A program made the translations under genes and the position numbers. Of a stretch of 64,000 bases of DNA, positions 23,066-34,005 are shown piece after piece. The notes beneath the pieces were generated by a model. It did not search any database. It saw only the letters and a list, made by a program, of their open reading frames with translations, and had not been told where the DNA came from. The number at the start of each line of letters is the position of its first letter. Within the stretch, counting starts at the first letter, position 1. Source of the stretch: Nymphaea colorata (taxonomy: Eukaryota > Streptophyta > Magnoliopsida > Nymphaeales > Nymphaeaceae); NCBI RefSeq assembly GCF_008831285.2, contig NC_045138.2, positions 22,725,934 through 22,789,933 on the forward strand, written 5' to 3'.

Positions 23066-23860
23066 ACTGTCGAGGACCGAAACCCAGAGCTAGTGAAACC
23101 ACTACCCTAAGCCGAATCCTCTACCGAAGACCTCTCGGGGGAGCCTAAAATCGAAAACTAACTAAGCAACTCCTATTACAAAAATAACTACGTCGAACAG
23201 GACCTCGGCTTGACACTAACAATAAGCAAAACAAAACTAAAACAAACACTAACCTATTGTCGTGGACTAACGGCACACTCTGGTGGAAGAGGGTGGAATG
23301 GCTCGGTCCGCCTGACCGAGGGTGATGATGAACTATGGAAGCGACCCGCGTGGCCGTGGTCGGCGATGATGCGAGAGGGCTCGGCCCGCCTAACCGAGGG
23401 AAGGAGGTGAGCGCAGAAGCTGCGGAAGATGGAGCTCGGCAACAACTGCTGTGATGTTGCGGAGGAACCGCCGAGGGTGATGCGATGGCCTATGGTGCTC
23501 AGCCCGCCTGGCCGACATTGGAAGTGAGAGCACAGAACTACAAGCTGTTTAGATGGTGATGTGGAGATGTAGGTCGGGGCATGGTGCTAGTGAGTGGACC
23601 GCCCACAGTGGTTGTCCACCTGGACGGAGCCTATCTACCGGACTCCAAGGAAAGGGGGCTAAGCTCGGAGTGAAGGACAAAGCTTAGTGGAGGAATGGTT
23701 GTGTTCTGGGCTAACCCGAGGTAGGTGCGCGGGTTTGGACAGGTTTGAGTAAGCTAGGGGTTGACTACATTACTTCGGACTTGGCCTTGGTCAAAGTCAA
23801 CCGAGGCTTGGAAGTTGGGTTAAGAGCTCGTGGTCACGAGGAGGAGTTAAGAGGGTGCGA

Positions 23861-24552
23861 CTATGTCACCGTGGTACGTTAAAACTGTCAGCTTACCTGT
23901 ACCGGTACGCCAGTACATTCTGGTACGTTTGGATCTAGTTCCAGATTGGAACTAGATCCAAACCATATTCCCAACCAAAAAATACCTGACCGTTCATTGC
24001 GCTCCCTTCGTCTCGATTTTGTAAGTAGCGGTAGCAGGCTTTGGGCAGCGACAGAATAAACACGTTCGAATCAGTACTTGGTTTCTGCAGTCGTAAAAAC
24101 TTGTTACAAGGCAGTGGAACTTCTTGAAAGTCTTCTTCCCTAATTCCTTCCCATTTATGAGATTGGCTTCTATCAAGCACCATACAACAAACCTCCCTAA
24201 ACTAGCAAAATAGCATCGTCTAAATTTGAGGCCCTTTACAATTCAAGCAACTGGCACCATCTATTTAATTAGTTTCTTTTCACTTTGGAGTTGGTTTGAG
24301 AAGCCATTCTTCTTTCTCTCTTGTTTTTTCGTCTCGATTTTTGTCGAAAACATATACAAAAATTCTAGAAGCTTGTGCATGTATTGCCCTCATATGCAAA
24401 TTCTGGATGATATCATTTGTTTTTTTCAATTTTTTATTTTTTTCATTAAAAAAATCATATTATCATAGTAAAAGTTTTCCCGCACCGTACCAAGATTTGC
24501 AAAAACGCCGTACCCATACCCATTTTCCCATACCCATACCCAGGTGACATAG
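23861..24552. mobile_element. 692 bp non-autonomous hAT-like element within the LTR
   Basis: Ends are CTATGTCACC and GGTGACATAG, a perfect 10 bp inverted repeat. The flanking 8-mers GGGTGCGA (23853-23860) and GGGTGCGA (24553-24560) are identical, an 8 bp target duplication. The homologous left LTR shows the empty site AGGGTGCAAGG. The right subterminal region repeats CCCATAC several times. No transposase is present. A minus-strand frame of 82 residues (23935-24183) has no recognised domain and may be captured or chance. Confidence 0.9.
23927..23963. repeat. Perfect 17 bp hairpin within the MITE
   Basis: GTTTGGATCTAGTTCCA and its exact reverse complement are separated by only GAT. This lies just inside the left terminus of the 692 bp element. 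Confidence 0.9.
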
Positions 24553-25391
24553 GGGTGCGAGGTTACGAGGGGAGTTATGGTTGGACTCGAGACTAGGGAC
24601 AGAGTCAAGGCTAGGGCTTAGACTCAAGAGGGATTGCAAGACTACGAGGAATGAATTAGAGCTAGTCTCGGTAAGGGATGAGGGAGTTAAGGCAGGTGGT
24701 TAAGGCTAAACTCGGGAATGGAAGAGGGAGTTAAGGCCTAGCTAGGGACTCAGTGAGGATTTATGGAGGGGCTCAGATGAGGAGGAGTTAAGGCTCGGGT
24801 AAGAATACGGGATGGATTGAGGGGGATTACGAGAGAGAGGGGAGATGAAGGCGAGGTGAGTAATGACTTACCTTTTAATGTGCCTTTGGAACTTGGAGGG
24901 CTTGGGCACCACGATGACGACACGTGGCAAGATGGGCGGTTGAAGATGAAGGCTTGATGGCACCTAGGGAGCTTGAAGGGCGTGGGCCCTAGGATGTTGA
25001 CACGTGGCGTAAGGAAGGGTGGAGGTGATGGGCTGGAGCATTGAACACCTTGGGAAGTAGTGTGGGGAGGTTAATGCGCTCCGAGACCCCGCAAGTGATT
25101 AATGCTTCCCCGAAAGACGAAGCAACCCTTCTCACCAAGGCCGTTTGGGAAGCCAGTGAGCGGCGGTTGGGATGCCGCCGGGATAGTAGCAGCGGCGAGG
25201 ATTCCGGCCGTGTGACTTGCGATTCCGGCCGTTCCTCTTTGGTCACCGTCCATGAGCGGATTTGAACGCGACTCAGCCCAATGTTACTAGCTTGACTGGG
25301 CGATTCTTGCTAGGCTGCTGAAATGATCGCAGCCCCTCTCCACACTCGTGGTCACCTTCGGATGAAGTTTAGGATGAAGGCACCGCCGACA

Positions 25392-26015
25392 AATGCCTCC
25401 TTTTCAACCCACAAACAAGTTTTCCACCTTCCTAACCAAAATTTCACAGTGGTTTACATTGAGTTTACCTTCAAAGAAAGAAACTCCATGGTAAATTATT
25501 GGCAGTTGGGCTGAATTCCAACTCAAACTATTCAGTCAAAAGTCTGCACTATCTATGTGCCATATGAAAAGGGATTGCTGAAGATGTTTTCATGTTAATA
25601 TGTAGCCCTACCTTTTGACTAAACTCATAAACCTATTTCCCATTCATAATTGATTATTGATTTGCTTTGCAAAATAAAGTGATGAACAAAAAGTACTAGA
25701 ATTCATAATACTATATTTTATGAATCTCAACAGTCTTATTCTTTCATGAATTTTTTTCCACCTTAATCTTCTTGAATCTCAACCACTAAAATAAAAAGGT
25801 ATCAAGTCATTGGGTTCCCTTAACTTAGAACCCTTATGCTGTCAAAATACCTTTTCTTCATGCCCATTAGTGACCAAAATGATGCAAAATAAACTTAGCA
25901 CATTATTCAATTCACCCATCAACTATTGAAACCCCAGTATATAAGGGCAAATTTAAGACATTTTCACTTTATTTTAGCATATGACTTTGTAATGCCTAAT
26001 TTTAATAGAAAAAAA
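25392..26015. other. Intergenic DNA, no gene seen
   Basis: AT-rich flank between the LTR complex and the decayed LINE. No domain-bearing frame. Confidence 0.45.
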
Positions 26016-28900
26016 GGATCATGTACAATAAAGGCTCACTGTTTCATATGAACAATATAAGCAATTAGTCCACACATCCTTTCTACCACAATATTGCCAA
26101 ATCACCTTGTAAAGGCAATTACACAATGCTATAAGCGAAAACTCTTTTATATTATTGGTTACTTGAACCTTTGAACTAATACAATATGAATTTTGTTGAC
26201 TTTTTAAACATTTTTTTTCACATTTAGGGGACATTTGAGTGCCATAGACATCCCTCTGCAGATAGACATCCATGGATCTCTATCCATGGATGGAACTCCC
26301 TTTGGACAAAAATCTATGCTTAAAAAAAAAAAACAGTTATATGTGATTTGCATAGACAGATATCCATGGTAAACTATGTTTGATAGAGGATGGACAAGAT
26401 TTCGTTGACAAAAAAAAAAACCATTGTTTCCTACCAATAACAATAATAAAAGAAAAATTATAAGCAATTTTGCCTCAAATTAAAGAAATCACACATTGCC
26501 TCTGTAGCATCCTGTCCCATCACATTCCAGAAATGTTGTTAAAAACCCACTAGACCCTATTGTTTTTCAATTCAAAGACTATCTTTTTATAGATATCATT
26601 CATGAAGTAGTCACAAAAGTTGCTCATTATCTTCTACTAAATTTTCATTCCTCCCATTACATTGTCTAGAAGCCTCACTGAATTATCTTCATCATTGAAA
26701 AACTCTTTAGAGTGATTACTGCATGAGATATGGATGACTTCCTCACATTTCACAATTATCAAACCGCTTCGTTTTACAATATTCTTGTCACCTGTCTATG
26801 ATTCACAAAAGATTGATGAAAGGTAGTATTTCTATCACCATCTCTAAGCCTCTTTACCTATGACTTTTGCTTCCTAAATTCATTATCTTCTTTTATTGCC
26901 TTTTTTAACTCCTTTCTTAACCATAGCTCATACAACTAGTTTAATATCTACATGATCCCTCATATTTCTGAATCATATGCAAATACTCTCTAGTAGCTTT
27001 CATCCTCCCTTCTATACACCCAAAACACTATTTATTTCAATTTGACAAATTATTAAGGGTATGCTCCAATTTTTGAAGGATCTTTACCATAAAATAACCT
27101 CTCACTAGTACATTCTGGTTGTCTTTAACTACCTCTATACAATTTTCATGCAATATCCAATAGGTAAAATTTGAACAGACATCTCACAAATTTTCTTCCT
27201 ACCTAATTTTCGACCAACATCAATAAGACACTAATCCATAATGGTGTGTGGCAGGGTCTTAAAGTTAAATCTATAGTTACCACTCCACCACCAGTCTATC
27301 CCAATTGAAATCCAATCAATTCTACAATTGATATTAGCTTCTCTCCAACTAAGGTGTTTCCACATTCAGCTAGTGTTTGGATTGTCAACCACATTGAGTT
27401 TGCATTCACTAATAAAATGATTGAAGTCTCTACATGAGGGCCAGATTTGGATATGTACTTGTTTTCATCCCATAAGCCTCTTATCAATCAAAATCACTCA
27501 TAAATACATAAGGCACAAACAAAGACCTAAAACACTGTTAAAAAAATTTATGAAGCTCTTTTTAATAACATATTCTTATAAAGATAAACTCCAACTTCAA
27601 CAAACACAAATCATGTTGCATTTGCATTATTCTGTTAACCATAATATGTCCCACGAGACAATCTTAATATATACCCTTGTAAGTTCCCATTAACATATAA
27701 CAATTCTTGCCTTCAATTTTTTTGTAGTGAAGTTGACAATATAACTCTATTTTCTATGCCATAAATATAATTGATCAAACCAACAAGCTTTTATCATAGT
27801 ATCTATTAAGAACATAAGATAGGGCGAGTAGGTTTGCATTAAATAATCAATCTCTTTGTGAGTCATAAACTAAACTAAACTAAACACCTTATGTTCTAGG
27901 TGATCAATTTCATTTCAACCCCAAATCAAGCATATCTTCTCCTGAGCTAAATTTCCTCACAGACTTCTTTCTTCGACACATCCACAAATATCCTCTTGCA
28001 TTTTTTGACATCTCTTTTATGTAATCATGTGAATCTTTAATAATGATAGTGGTATCAATTTCGATTTGTGGCCTATTAGATTCAAACTAAAAGACTCCAT
28101 CATGCACCTCTATTTCTTTTGTTTTACATTTAATAGCGTTAAATCGTTTAGAATGTGAAAGTTGATGCACCTCTTTTTATAAGTCCGAAAGTATGGATCC
28201 GAATGGGCTCCCACTTTCCTTCGGCCATGCTTTACTTAGGCTAACTCCTTCACTCATCTTATCATATCCTTATGCATTCTCCTCCTCTTTATTATCCATT
28301 TCTCTCAACTCCACCCCCTTCCAACGATAAAAAAATCCAAGTAAAGAACTCAAAGATTTATTTAAATTAATATTAAGCTAAACATTTAAAAAAAATGGGG
28401 ATCCTCATCTCTTCTTTAATCATTAAAGAGGCACCCAAAAACCATCTGTAGGCCACCAGCATCTGTTCACCCAACTTCCATCCTCCTCAATGCAAAATTG
28501 ATTGGAGTTCCTCCCTATCATCCACATGGACAAAAAACACATTACTATCTAGGAATGAAAACCTATGGTTTTTAACATTCTTCCACATCTGCCTAAGATT
28601 ATGTATAATGAAAAAAAACATGGATGCTACATGATTCAAAGTCACTAATGAAACATGCCAACACCATCCATTTAAATGGTTACTTCATCTCCTCCAACTC
28701 TGTGTTGGAAATAGCCAGCCAAGGCTTCTCTCCATCCATCTGATTGCTCAGATCCTGTCCATCTTTCCACAACTCCCAGCCATCTAACACCATCTCCACC
28801 CAAGGTTTCAACTGGAAATGGCTTCAACGATGGCGATCTACTGCATCATCCTTTGAGCTAGGGTTTTCTAAAGTTGAAAATCCTAAGCCCCCTTCCTTCA
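26016..28900 (-). pseudogene. Decayed LINE (non-LTR retrotransposon)
   Basis: Read 3' to 5' along the window, minus-strand fragments appear in LINE order. A DUF4283-like stretch lies near 28700-28400 (pieces such as ELEEMK, GGWKLGEQMLVAYRWF). An endonuclease-like piece lies at 27480-27240 (CRIDWISIGIDWWW then LPHTIMD). The start of reverse transcriptase is near 26570-26470 (QHFWNVMGQDATEAM). An RT palm-type piece lies at 26160-26050 (NNIKEFSLIALCNCLYKVI). Many stops and frameshifts separate them. A roughly 240 bp AT-rich block at 26215-26455 does not fit the LINE and may be an insertion. Confidence 0.65.
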
Positions 28901-30190
28901 AACCCGGACACTCTCTCTATCTGTCATGGGTCAATCTAAATAAATGGTTGAGAAGTTATGCCCAAAATTCATCTACTTTGAAAGAAAGAAATTTTTGAGA
29001 AAGAGTTGTTTTCCCTTGATTGGCCACTTAAACAAACATTTAGGGACATGTAACAAGATGGTCAACTTATAACTTGAATCAAACAGGCCTAATTGAAAAG
29101 CTTGTACCAAGTATCTCACAGAACTCAATGATTGAACAACAAAAAGCAGGACTCAACCAAAACACATGGGCGAGGACATGTTTGGACACAACATATCTTT
29201 GGATTTTAGAGCATTTGGTTGGTCTTTTTGGATACTTGTTTTTGTCATGTGTATACCCAAATTCCATGTGAATTGCTATAAGGAGTTTGGTCAGTATAAC
29301 AATTTTTCTCATGAATTCTAACCAATTACTTTCATTACTACAATGACCCAATTGCTGAAATTTAATATTGCTAATATACAAACAGGACCATGAGTTAATA
29401 ATCGATTAACAGAATGTCTTGTCATATACCCAAAGATCTTTCAATCATTAATGAGACAATAAAGTTTTTTTCCGTATGAAAGTTTAAGTTTTTTAATTAG
29501 TATCATGCTATGGGATTAATCTTCTCCAAGCTTTCAACGATGTTGACCTTATAATACTTGGTTGTGTACAACATCCGTAGAATTTATTTTTCTTCTCAAA
29601 TTTTAACTAAGAACTAAATTCCGGATGTGTTAATAGTAAATTCGGTTCAACTTTTAATCTGCATGAAATTCTGATACTAAATCAATATGAATCTGAGTTC
29701 CTGTTAGTTATGTAGTTCAGTCGACGGCAATGGTAGACTTTGGACTTGTTCATCTTCTCTATTCTGAGCATTTCAAACATAAAACATAGTTACATGATTG
29801 CTGCATAATTTCATTCTCGTTCTTGAAATACGAAGATCTGGACATTTCGTTCTCCCATCCGTTGCATTTAGGAGCTGTTTGGGAACAATATCAGTCTATC
29901 TGCATCATGTCTATTGAGGACAAGAAAACTTTGTCTCCGCTAGCGTGTCGTGTCTACTGGGGACATGCTGCTCTTGTTCTTGTTCTTGAATGTTTATGGA
30001 GCAAGTTGTTCCAGACACAGTCGTTGCAACGATGAAACCCCTCTGAGATCATCTTGTGCAGTAACCTCCATCTTGGCATTTCCTTTCCACATGAATCGGG
30101 TATGAATTTTAGATGCATATCCAGATTTCATCCCGACCCGCATTCGCGGTTTTCTGGGCCCAGACTGTCTCCGAATCAACACGACGAGTC
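28901..30190. other. Intergenic DNA upstream of the helicase gene
   Basis: No conserved reading frame. The right part (29700-30190) should hold the helicase promoter. Confidence 0.45.
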
Positions 30191-30191
30191 A

Positions 30192-30199
30192 TATAAATA
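30192..30199 (+). promoter_or_regulatory. TATA box of the helicase gene
   Basis: TATAAATA lies about 370 bases before the ATG and about 60 bases before the GA-rich leader. It predicts a start of transcription near 30225 and a leader of about 345 bases. Confidence 0.6.
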
Positions 30200-30252
30200 G
30201 TAAGGACTCGTAAGGTTCTTTTCTATCGGTTCAACTCGACCTCTCCCCCATC

Positions 30253-30271
30253 GAGAGAGAGAGAGAGAGAG
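30253..30271 (+). repeat. GA tract in the helicase leader
   Basis: A GA run in the predicted 5' untranslated region, the kind of site bound by plant GAGA-binding (BPC) proteins. A regulatory effect is inference. Confidence 0.6.
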
Positions 30272-30570
30272 GGAAGGTCCGAGCTAGGACTAGGGTTTTG
30301 GTTTTGCCAGAGGAAGAGGAAGAAGAAGAAACAGAGAAGGTTGAGGAAGAAAGGGGATAAAGTTAAGGTTTTCCGTGATCAAAGGACTCTCCGGTGGTCA
30401 ATCTTCTTCCTTACAACGCCGTTTGGCTTCTTTACTTCCATTCTGTTCTTTTTCGCATTTACATTTTTGGTTAAAGAACCGACTGCGTGGAACTAGAAGT
30501 TTCTGGCGGCGTTTGTTCTGGATGACCCCCAAAGGACTGGTGTTAGGATTGCTCTGAAGGCTGAGGGGAG

Positions 30571-33500
30571 ATGGAGGACGGTAAGCATCGTTCTCGGAAG
30601 GATGACTCGGAGAAGAAGGAAGAAGGGAGGAGTCGAGATCGTGACCGGGATCGCGAACGGGAGAGAGAGAAGAATAGGGATAGGGAGAAGGATCGAGAGA
30701 GGAACGGGGAGAGGCATAAGGACAGGGACAGGGCAAGGGATCGTGATCACCGGAGGGGAGAGCGCGAGAAGAGTTCGGAGGACAAATACAGAGAGAAGCA
30801 CAGGGATTCCTCGAGGAAGGAGTCTGAGAGCGATGGGAGGAGTAGCAGGCGTCGGGATGAGAAGGAGCGGGCAAAGGAGAAGGAAAGAGAAAGAGAAAGG
30901 GAAGAGAGGGAGAGAGATGAGAAGGAAAGAGCTAGAGAAAGGGAGAGGGAGAAGGAGAGGGATGAGAAGGAAAGAGCTAGAGAAAAGGAGAAGGAGGAAA
31001 GGGAAAGAACCAGGGAGAGGGAAAGAGACAGGGAGAGGGAAAGGGTGAGGGAACGGGATAAGCGCAGAGATTCTGAAGACAGAGACACCGAAGAGATGAG
31101 GGATCATGAGCGGAAAAGGCGGAGAAGGGAGGAAGACTCAGGGAGAGAGAGGGACCGGGATAGGGACAGAGAAAGGGAAAGGAGTAGGTCAGATAGGCAC
31201 AAGGAAGAAAGTGAAGAGGATGGTAAGAGGAGGAAAGGGGTTGAGGAGATTGAGGGTAAGGATAAGAAGAGCCGGGAGGAGCGTCTGGAGGAAGAACAGA
31301 GAAAGTTGGATGAGGAGATGGATAAGAGGAGGAGGAGGGTTCAGGAATGGCAAGAATTGAGGAGAAAGCAAGAAGAAAGTGAAAGAGAGAAGCAGGGAGC
31401 CGAGAAAGCCGGGAAGAATTGGACATTGGAAGGGGAAGAATCCGATGATGAAGAAGCCGTCCCTGACGCCAATACTGATGCACCACCAAAGGATTCCGAC
31501 ATGAATGAAGTTGTAAAACCTGCCACCGGAAGCGATGATTTCATGATGGATGATTCTGAGAATGGGACCGGGACGAACACAAACCAAACAGAACAAACGA
31601 ATGACGAAGAGGAAATTGATCCACTAGATGCCTTCATGAACTCTATGGTGCTGCCTGAAGTGGAAAAATTGAATAGTGCAGTTGAGAACTCAGCGGTTGA
31701 CATCAAGATGGATGAAGGCGAAAACAAGTCTCTGAAGGAGGTGCGTAACAGTATCAAGGAAATAAAGAAGGGCCCTAAGAAAGGTATGGGGAGGATTCTT
31801 CCCGGAGAAGCTTCTGATTCAGATTATGAGGAGCCTGAGGATGATGAGGTTCCTCTTGAAGAAGAAGATGATGATGAATTCATGAAAAGAGTTAAGAAGA
31901 CCAAGGCTGAGAAGCTATCAATTGTCGACCACTCTAAAATACAGTATGCCCCATTTCGGAAGAACTTCTATATTGAAGTGAAAGAGATATTCAAGATGAC
32001 ATCTGAGGAGGTTTCTGCTTATAGGAAACAACTTGAATTGAAAATCCACGGAAAAGATGTTCCCAAGCCTGTCAAAACATGGAATCAGACTGGGTTGTCT
32101 ACCAAAATCCTTGAAGTCATTAAGAAGCTTAACTTTGAGAGGCCGATGCCGATTCAAGCCCAAGCTTTACCAATAATTATGAGTGGCCGTGACTGCATAG
32201 GTATAGCAAAGACTGGTTCCGGAAAAACTTTGGCATTTGTGTTACCGATGCTCCGGCATATCAAGGATCAGCCTCCTGTGGTCGCTGGTGACGGACCCAT
32301 TGGCCTTATAATGGCACCTACAAGAGAGCTCGTTCAGCAGATTCATGGTGATATCAAGAAGTTTTCTAAGGTAATGGGATTGAACTGTGTTGCTGTATAT
32401 GGAGGCTCTGGCGTTGCCCAACAGATAAGTGACCTGAAGAGAGGAACGGAAATTGTTGTCTGCACCCCTGGTAGAATGATTGATATATTGTGCACGAGCG
32501 GTGGGAAGATAACCAATGTTCGCAGAGTTACATACTTGGTCATGGATGAGGCTGATCGGATGTTTGATATGGGGTTTGAACCTCAGATCACAAGGATTGT
32601 TCAGAATACCAGGCCAGATCGACAGACAGTCCTTTTCTCTGCAACCTTTCCCCGGCAAGTGGAAATATTGGCTAGAAAGGTGCTAACAAAACCAGTGGAG
32701 ATCCAGGTTGGAGGAAGAAGTGTTGTTAACAGGGACATAACCCAAAGGGTGGAGGTGAGACCAGAGGAAGAGAAATTTTTGAGGCTTCTCGAACTGTTAG
32801 GAGAGGAATATGAGAAAGGGAAGATTCTCATTTTTGTTCACTCACAGGAAAAATGCGATTCGTTATTCAAGGATTTGCTAAAGCATGGTTACCCATGTCT
32901 TTCTCTCCATGGTGCCAAGGATCAGACAGACAGAGAGTCGACCATTTCAGATTTCAAAAGCAACGTTTGCAATCTCTTGATCGCAACCAGCGTTGCTGCC
33001 AGGGGACTGGATGTTAAAGAGCTTGAACTAGTGGTGAACTTTGATGTCCCAAACCACTATGAAGACTATGTTCACCGAGTTGGTCGAACGGGACGAGCAG
33101 GCCGTCCAGGTAAGGCCTTCACTTTCATCTCCGAGGATGAGGCTAGATATGCACCTGATCTTGTGAAAGCCTTGGAGCTGTCTGAGCAAGTTGTTCCTGC
33201 TGATCTTAAGGCACTTGCTGATGGGTTCATGGCAAAGGTGACTCAGGGAACGGAACATGCACATGGAACAGGTTATGGTGGGAGTGGTTTTAAGTTCAAC
33301 GAGGAGGAAGATGAAGCTCGTAAAGCAGCTAAGAAAGCTCAAGCGCGGGAATATGGCTTTGAAGAAGATAAGTCCGATTCAGATTCGGAAGATGAAGGTG
33401 TTCGTAAGGCAGGAGCTGATTTATCACAGGCCGCTACATTTGCTCAAGTGGCAGCTTTGGCTGCAGCTTCAAAAGCTGCAATTACAACTGCTCCATCGCC

Positions 33501-34005
33501 AGCAACCACAGCTCCATTCCTTCCAAATGGGGGGCTCGGTGTCCTGCCTTCTTTGGCCATTCCTGGTCTACAAAGTCTGCCTGGAGCTGCATCTCTTTCG
33601 GTGCTGCCCAATGATGCTGCTGCACGAGCAACTGCATTAGCTGCTGCAATGAACTTGCAACATAATTTGGCAAAAATACAGGCAGATGCCATGCCTGAAC
33701 ATTATGAAGCAGAGTTGGAAATTAATGATTTCCCTCAAAATTGTCGTTGGAAGGTGACCCACAAGGAGACCTTGGGTCCCATCTCCGAATGGACTGGAGC
33801 TGCAATCACCACCAGAGGACAGTATTTTCCACCCGGTAAGATACCTAGTCCAGGGGAAAGAAAACTGTACTTGTTTATTGAAGGTCCAACAGAATCATCC
33901 GTCAAGAAGGCTAAAGCTGAACTGAAACGAGTGCTCGAGGACTATACTGCGCAGGCATTATCGTTGCCTGGTGCAGGACAGCCAGGCAAGTACTCCGTTC
34001 TGTAG
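30571..34005 (+). CDS. RH42: DEAD-box ATP-dependent RNA helicase, PRP5/RH42 type
   Basis: A nuclear helicase of the PRP5 family, which remodels U2 snRNP during branch-site recognition; plant RH42 (RCF1) supports splicing and cold tolerance. The 1144-residue frame is uninterrupted by introns, close to the family length of about 1150. The N-terminal 300 residues are extremely rich in Arg, Glu, Asp, Lys and Ser (RD/RE-type repeats), followed by an acidic linker. Core motifs: Q-motif Gln 529, AKTGSGKT 546-553, PTREL 583-587, TPGR 632-635, DEAD 659-662, SAT 690-692, ARGLD 810-814 and HRVGRTGRAGR 835-845. The conserved C-terminal PRP5 extension (WKVTHKETLGPISEWTGAAI) is present near residue 1055. 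All catalytic residues look intact. The first ATG follows a purine-rich leader; no upstream in-frame ATG competes. Confidence 0.97.
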   Translation: MEDGKHRSRKDDSEKKEEGRSRDRDRDREREREKNRDREKDRERNGERHKDRDRARDRDHRRGEREKSSEDKYREKHRDSSRKESESDGRSSRRRDEKERAKEKEREREREERERDEKERAREREREKERDEKERAREKEKEERERTRERERDRERERVRERDKRRDSEDRDTEEMRDHERKRRRREEDSGRERDRDRDRERERSRSDRHKEESEEDGKRRKGVEEIEGKDKKSREERLEEEQRKLDEEMDKRRRRVQEWQELRRKQEESEREKQGAEKAGKNWTLEGEESDDEEAVPDANTDAPPKDSDMNEVVKPATGSDDFMMDDSENGTGTNTNQTEQTNDEEEIDPLDAFMNSMVLPEVEKLNSAVENSAVDIKMDEGENKSLKEVRNSIKEIKKGPKKGMGRILPGEASDSDYEEPEDDEVPLEEEDDDEFMKRVKKTKAEKLSIVDHSKIQYAPFRKNFYIEVKEIFKMTSEEVSAYRKQLELKIHGKDVPKPVKTWNQTGLSTKILEVIKKLNFERPMPIQAQALPIIMSGRDCIGIAKTGSGKTLAFVLPMLRHIKDQPPVVAGDGPIGLIMAPTRELVQQIHGDIKKFSKVMGLNCVAVYGGSGVAQQISDLKRGTEIVVCTPGRMIDILCTSGGKITNVRRVTYLVMDEADRMFDMGFEPQITRIVQNTRPDRQTVLFSATFPRQVEILARKVLTKPVEIQVGGRSVVNRDITQRVEVRPEEEKFLRLLELLGEEYEKGKILIFVHSQEKCDSLFKDLLKHGYPCLSLHGAKDQTDRESTISDFKSNVCNLLIATSVAARGLDVKELELVVNFDVPNHYEDYVHRVGRTGRAGRPGKAFTFISEDEARYAPDLVKALELSEQVVPADLKALADGFMAKVTQGTEHAHGTGYGGSGFKFNEEEDEARKAAKKAQAREYGFEEDKSDSDSEDEGVRKAGADLSQAATFAQVAALAAASKAAITTAPSPATTAPFLPNGGLGVLPSLAIPGLQSLPGAASLSVLPNDAAARATALAAAMNLQHNLAKIQADAMPEHYEAELEINDFPQNCRWKVTHKETLGPISEWTGAAITTRGQYFPPGKIPSPGERKLYLFIEGPTESSVKKAKAELKRVLEDYTAQALSLPGAGQPGKYSVL

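Larger units (their letters stand above)
22866..23075 (-). repeat. Tandem duplication of the primer-site leader (about 124 bp)
   Basis: Both units carry AACTAAAA(A)GAAAAACTG, a variable middle, then GGCTCTGATACCAACTGTCGAG. The first unit's middle differs (CGGCTGAATTTTCCAAGCG versus AAGCAATCGGCTGTGCC). Confidence 0.75.
11488..25391 (-). mobile_element. Nested LTR-retrotransposon-like element (non-autonomous)
   Basis: Two directly repeated blocks (11488-12700 and 23311-25391) flank about 10 kb. The right block ends at TGTCGAGG (23068), two bases from a sequence complementary to the 3' end of initiator Met-tRNA, the usual primer for minus-strand synthesis. This orients the element on the minus strand with its 5' LTR at the right. 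Internal DNA codes only for degenerate charged proteins; I see no protease, reverse transcriptase, RNase H or integrase motif. It is therefore LARD-like, or a gag-only remnant. A hAT transposon (13992-19707) interrupts the interior. The left LTR copy lacks the outer roughly 240 bp and its inner edge is uncertain. Confidence 0.65.
23068..25391 (-). repeat. Right (5') LTR, interrupted by a MITE
   Basis: The block starts TGTCGAGG and appears to end CCGCCGACA, so its ends carry the short inverted TGTCG/CGACA expected of LTRs. Without the 692 bp insertion and its extra 8 bp duplication it would be about 1.62 kb. Homology to the left copy stops at about 25385, which supports the outer edge. Confidence 0.65.

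Noticed and set aside
11488-25391. CRISPR array or prokaryotic defence cluster
   Set aside because: Repeats here are LTRs, MITE ends and coding repeats; the window is plant nuclear DNA.
30493-31107. 204-residue minus-strand frame opposite the helicase N-terminus
   Set aside because: It is the antisense shadow of the GA-rich RD/RE coding region; it is low-complexity and has no domain.
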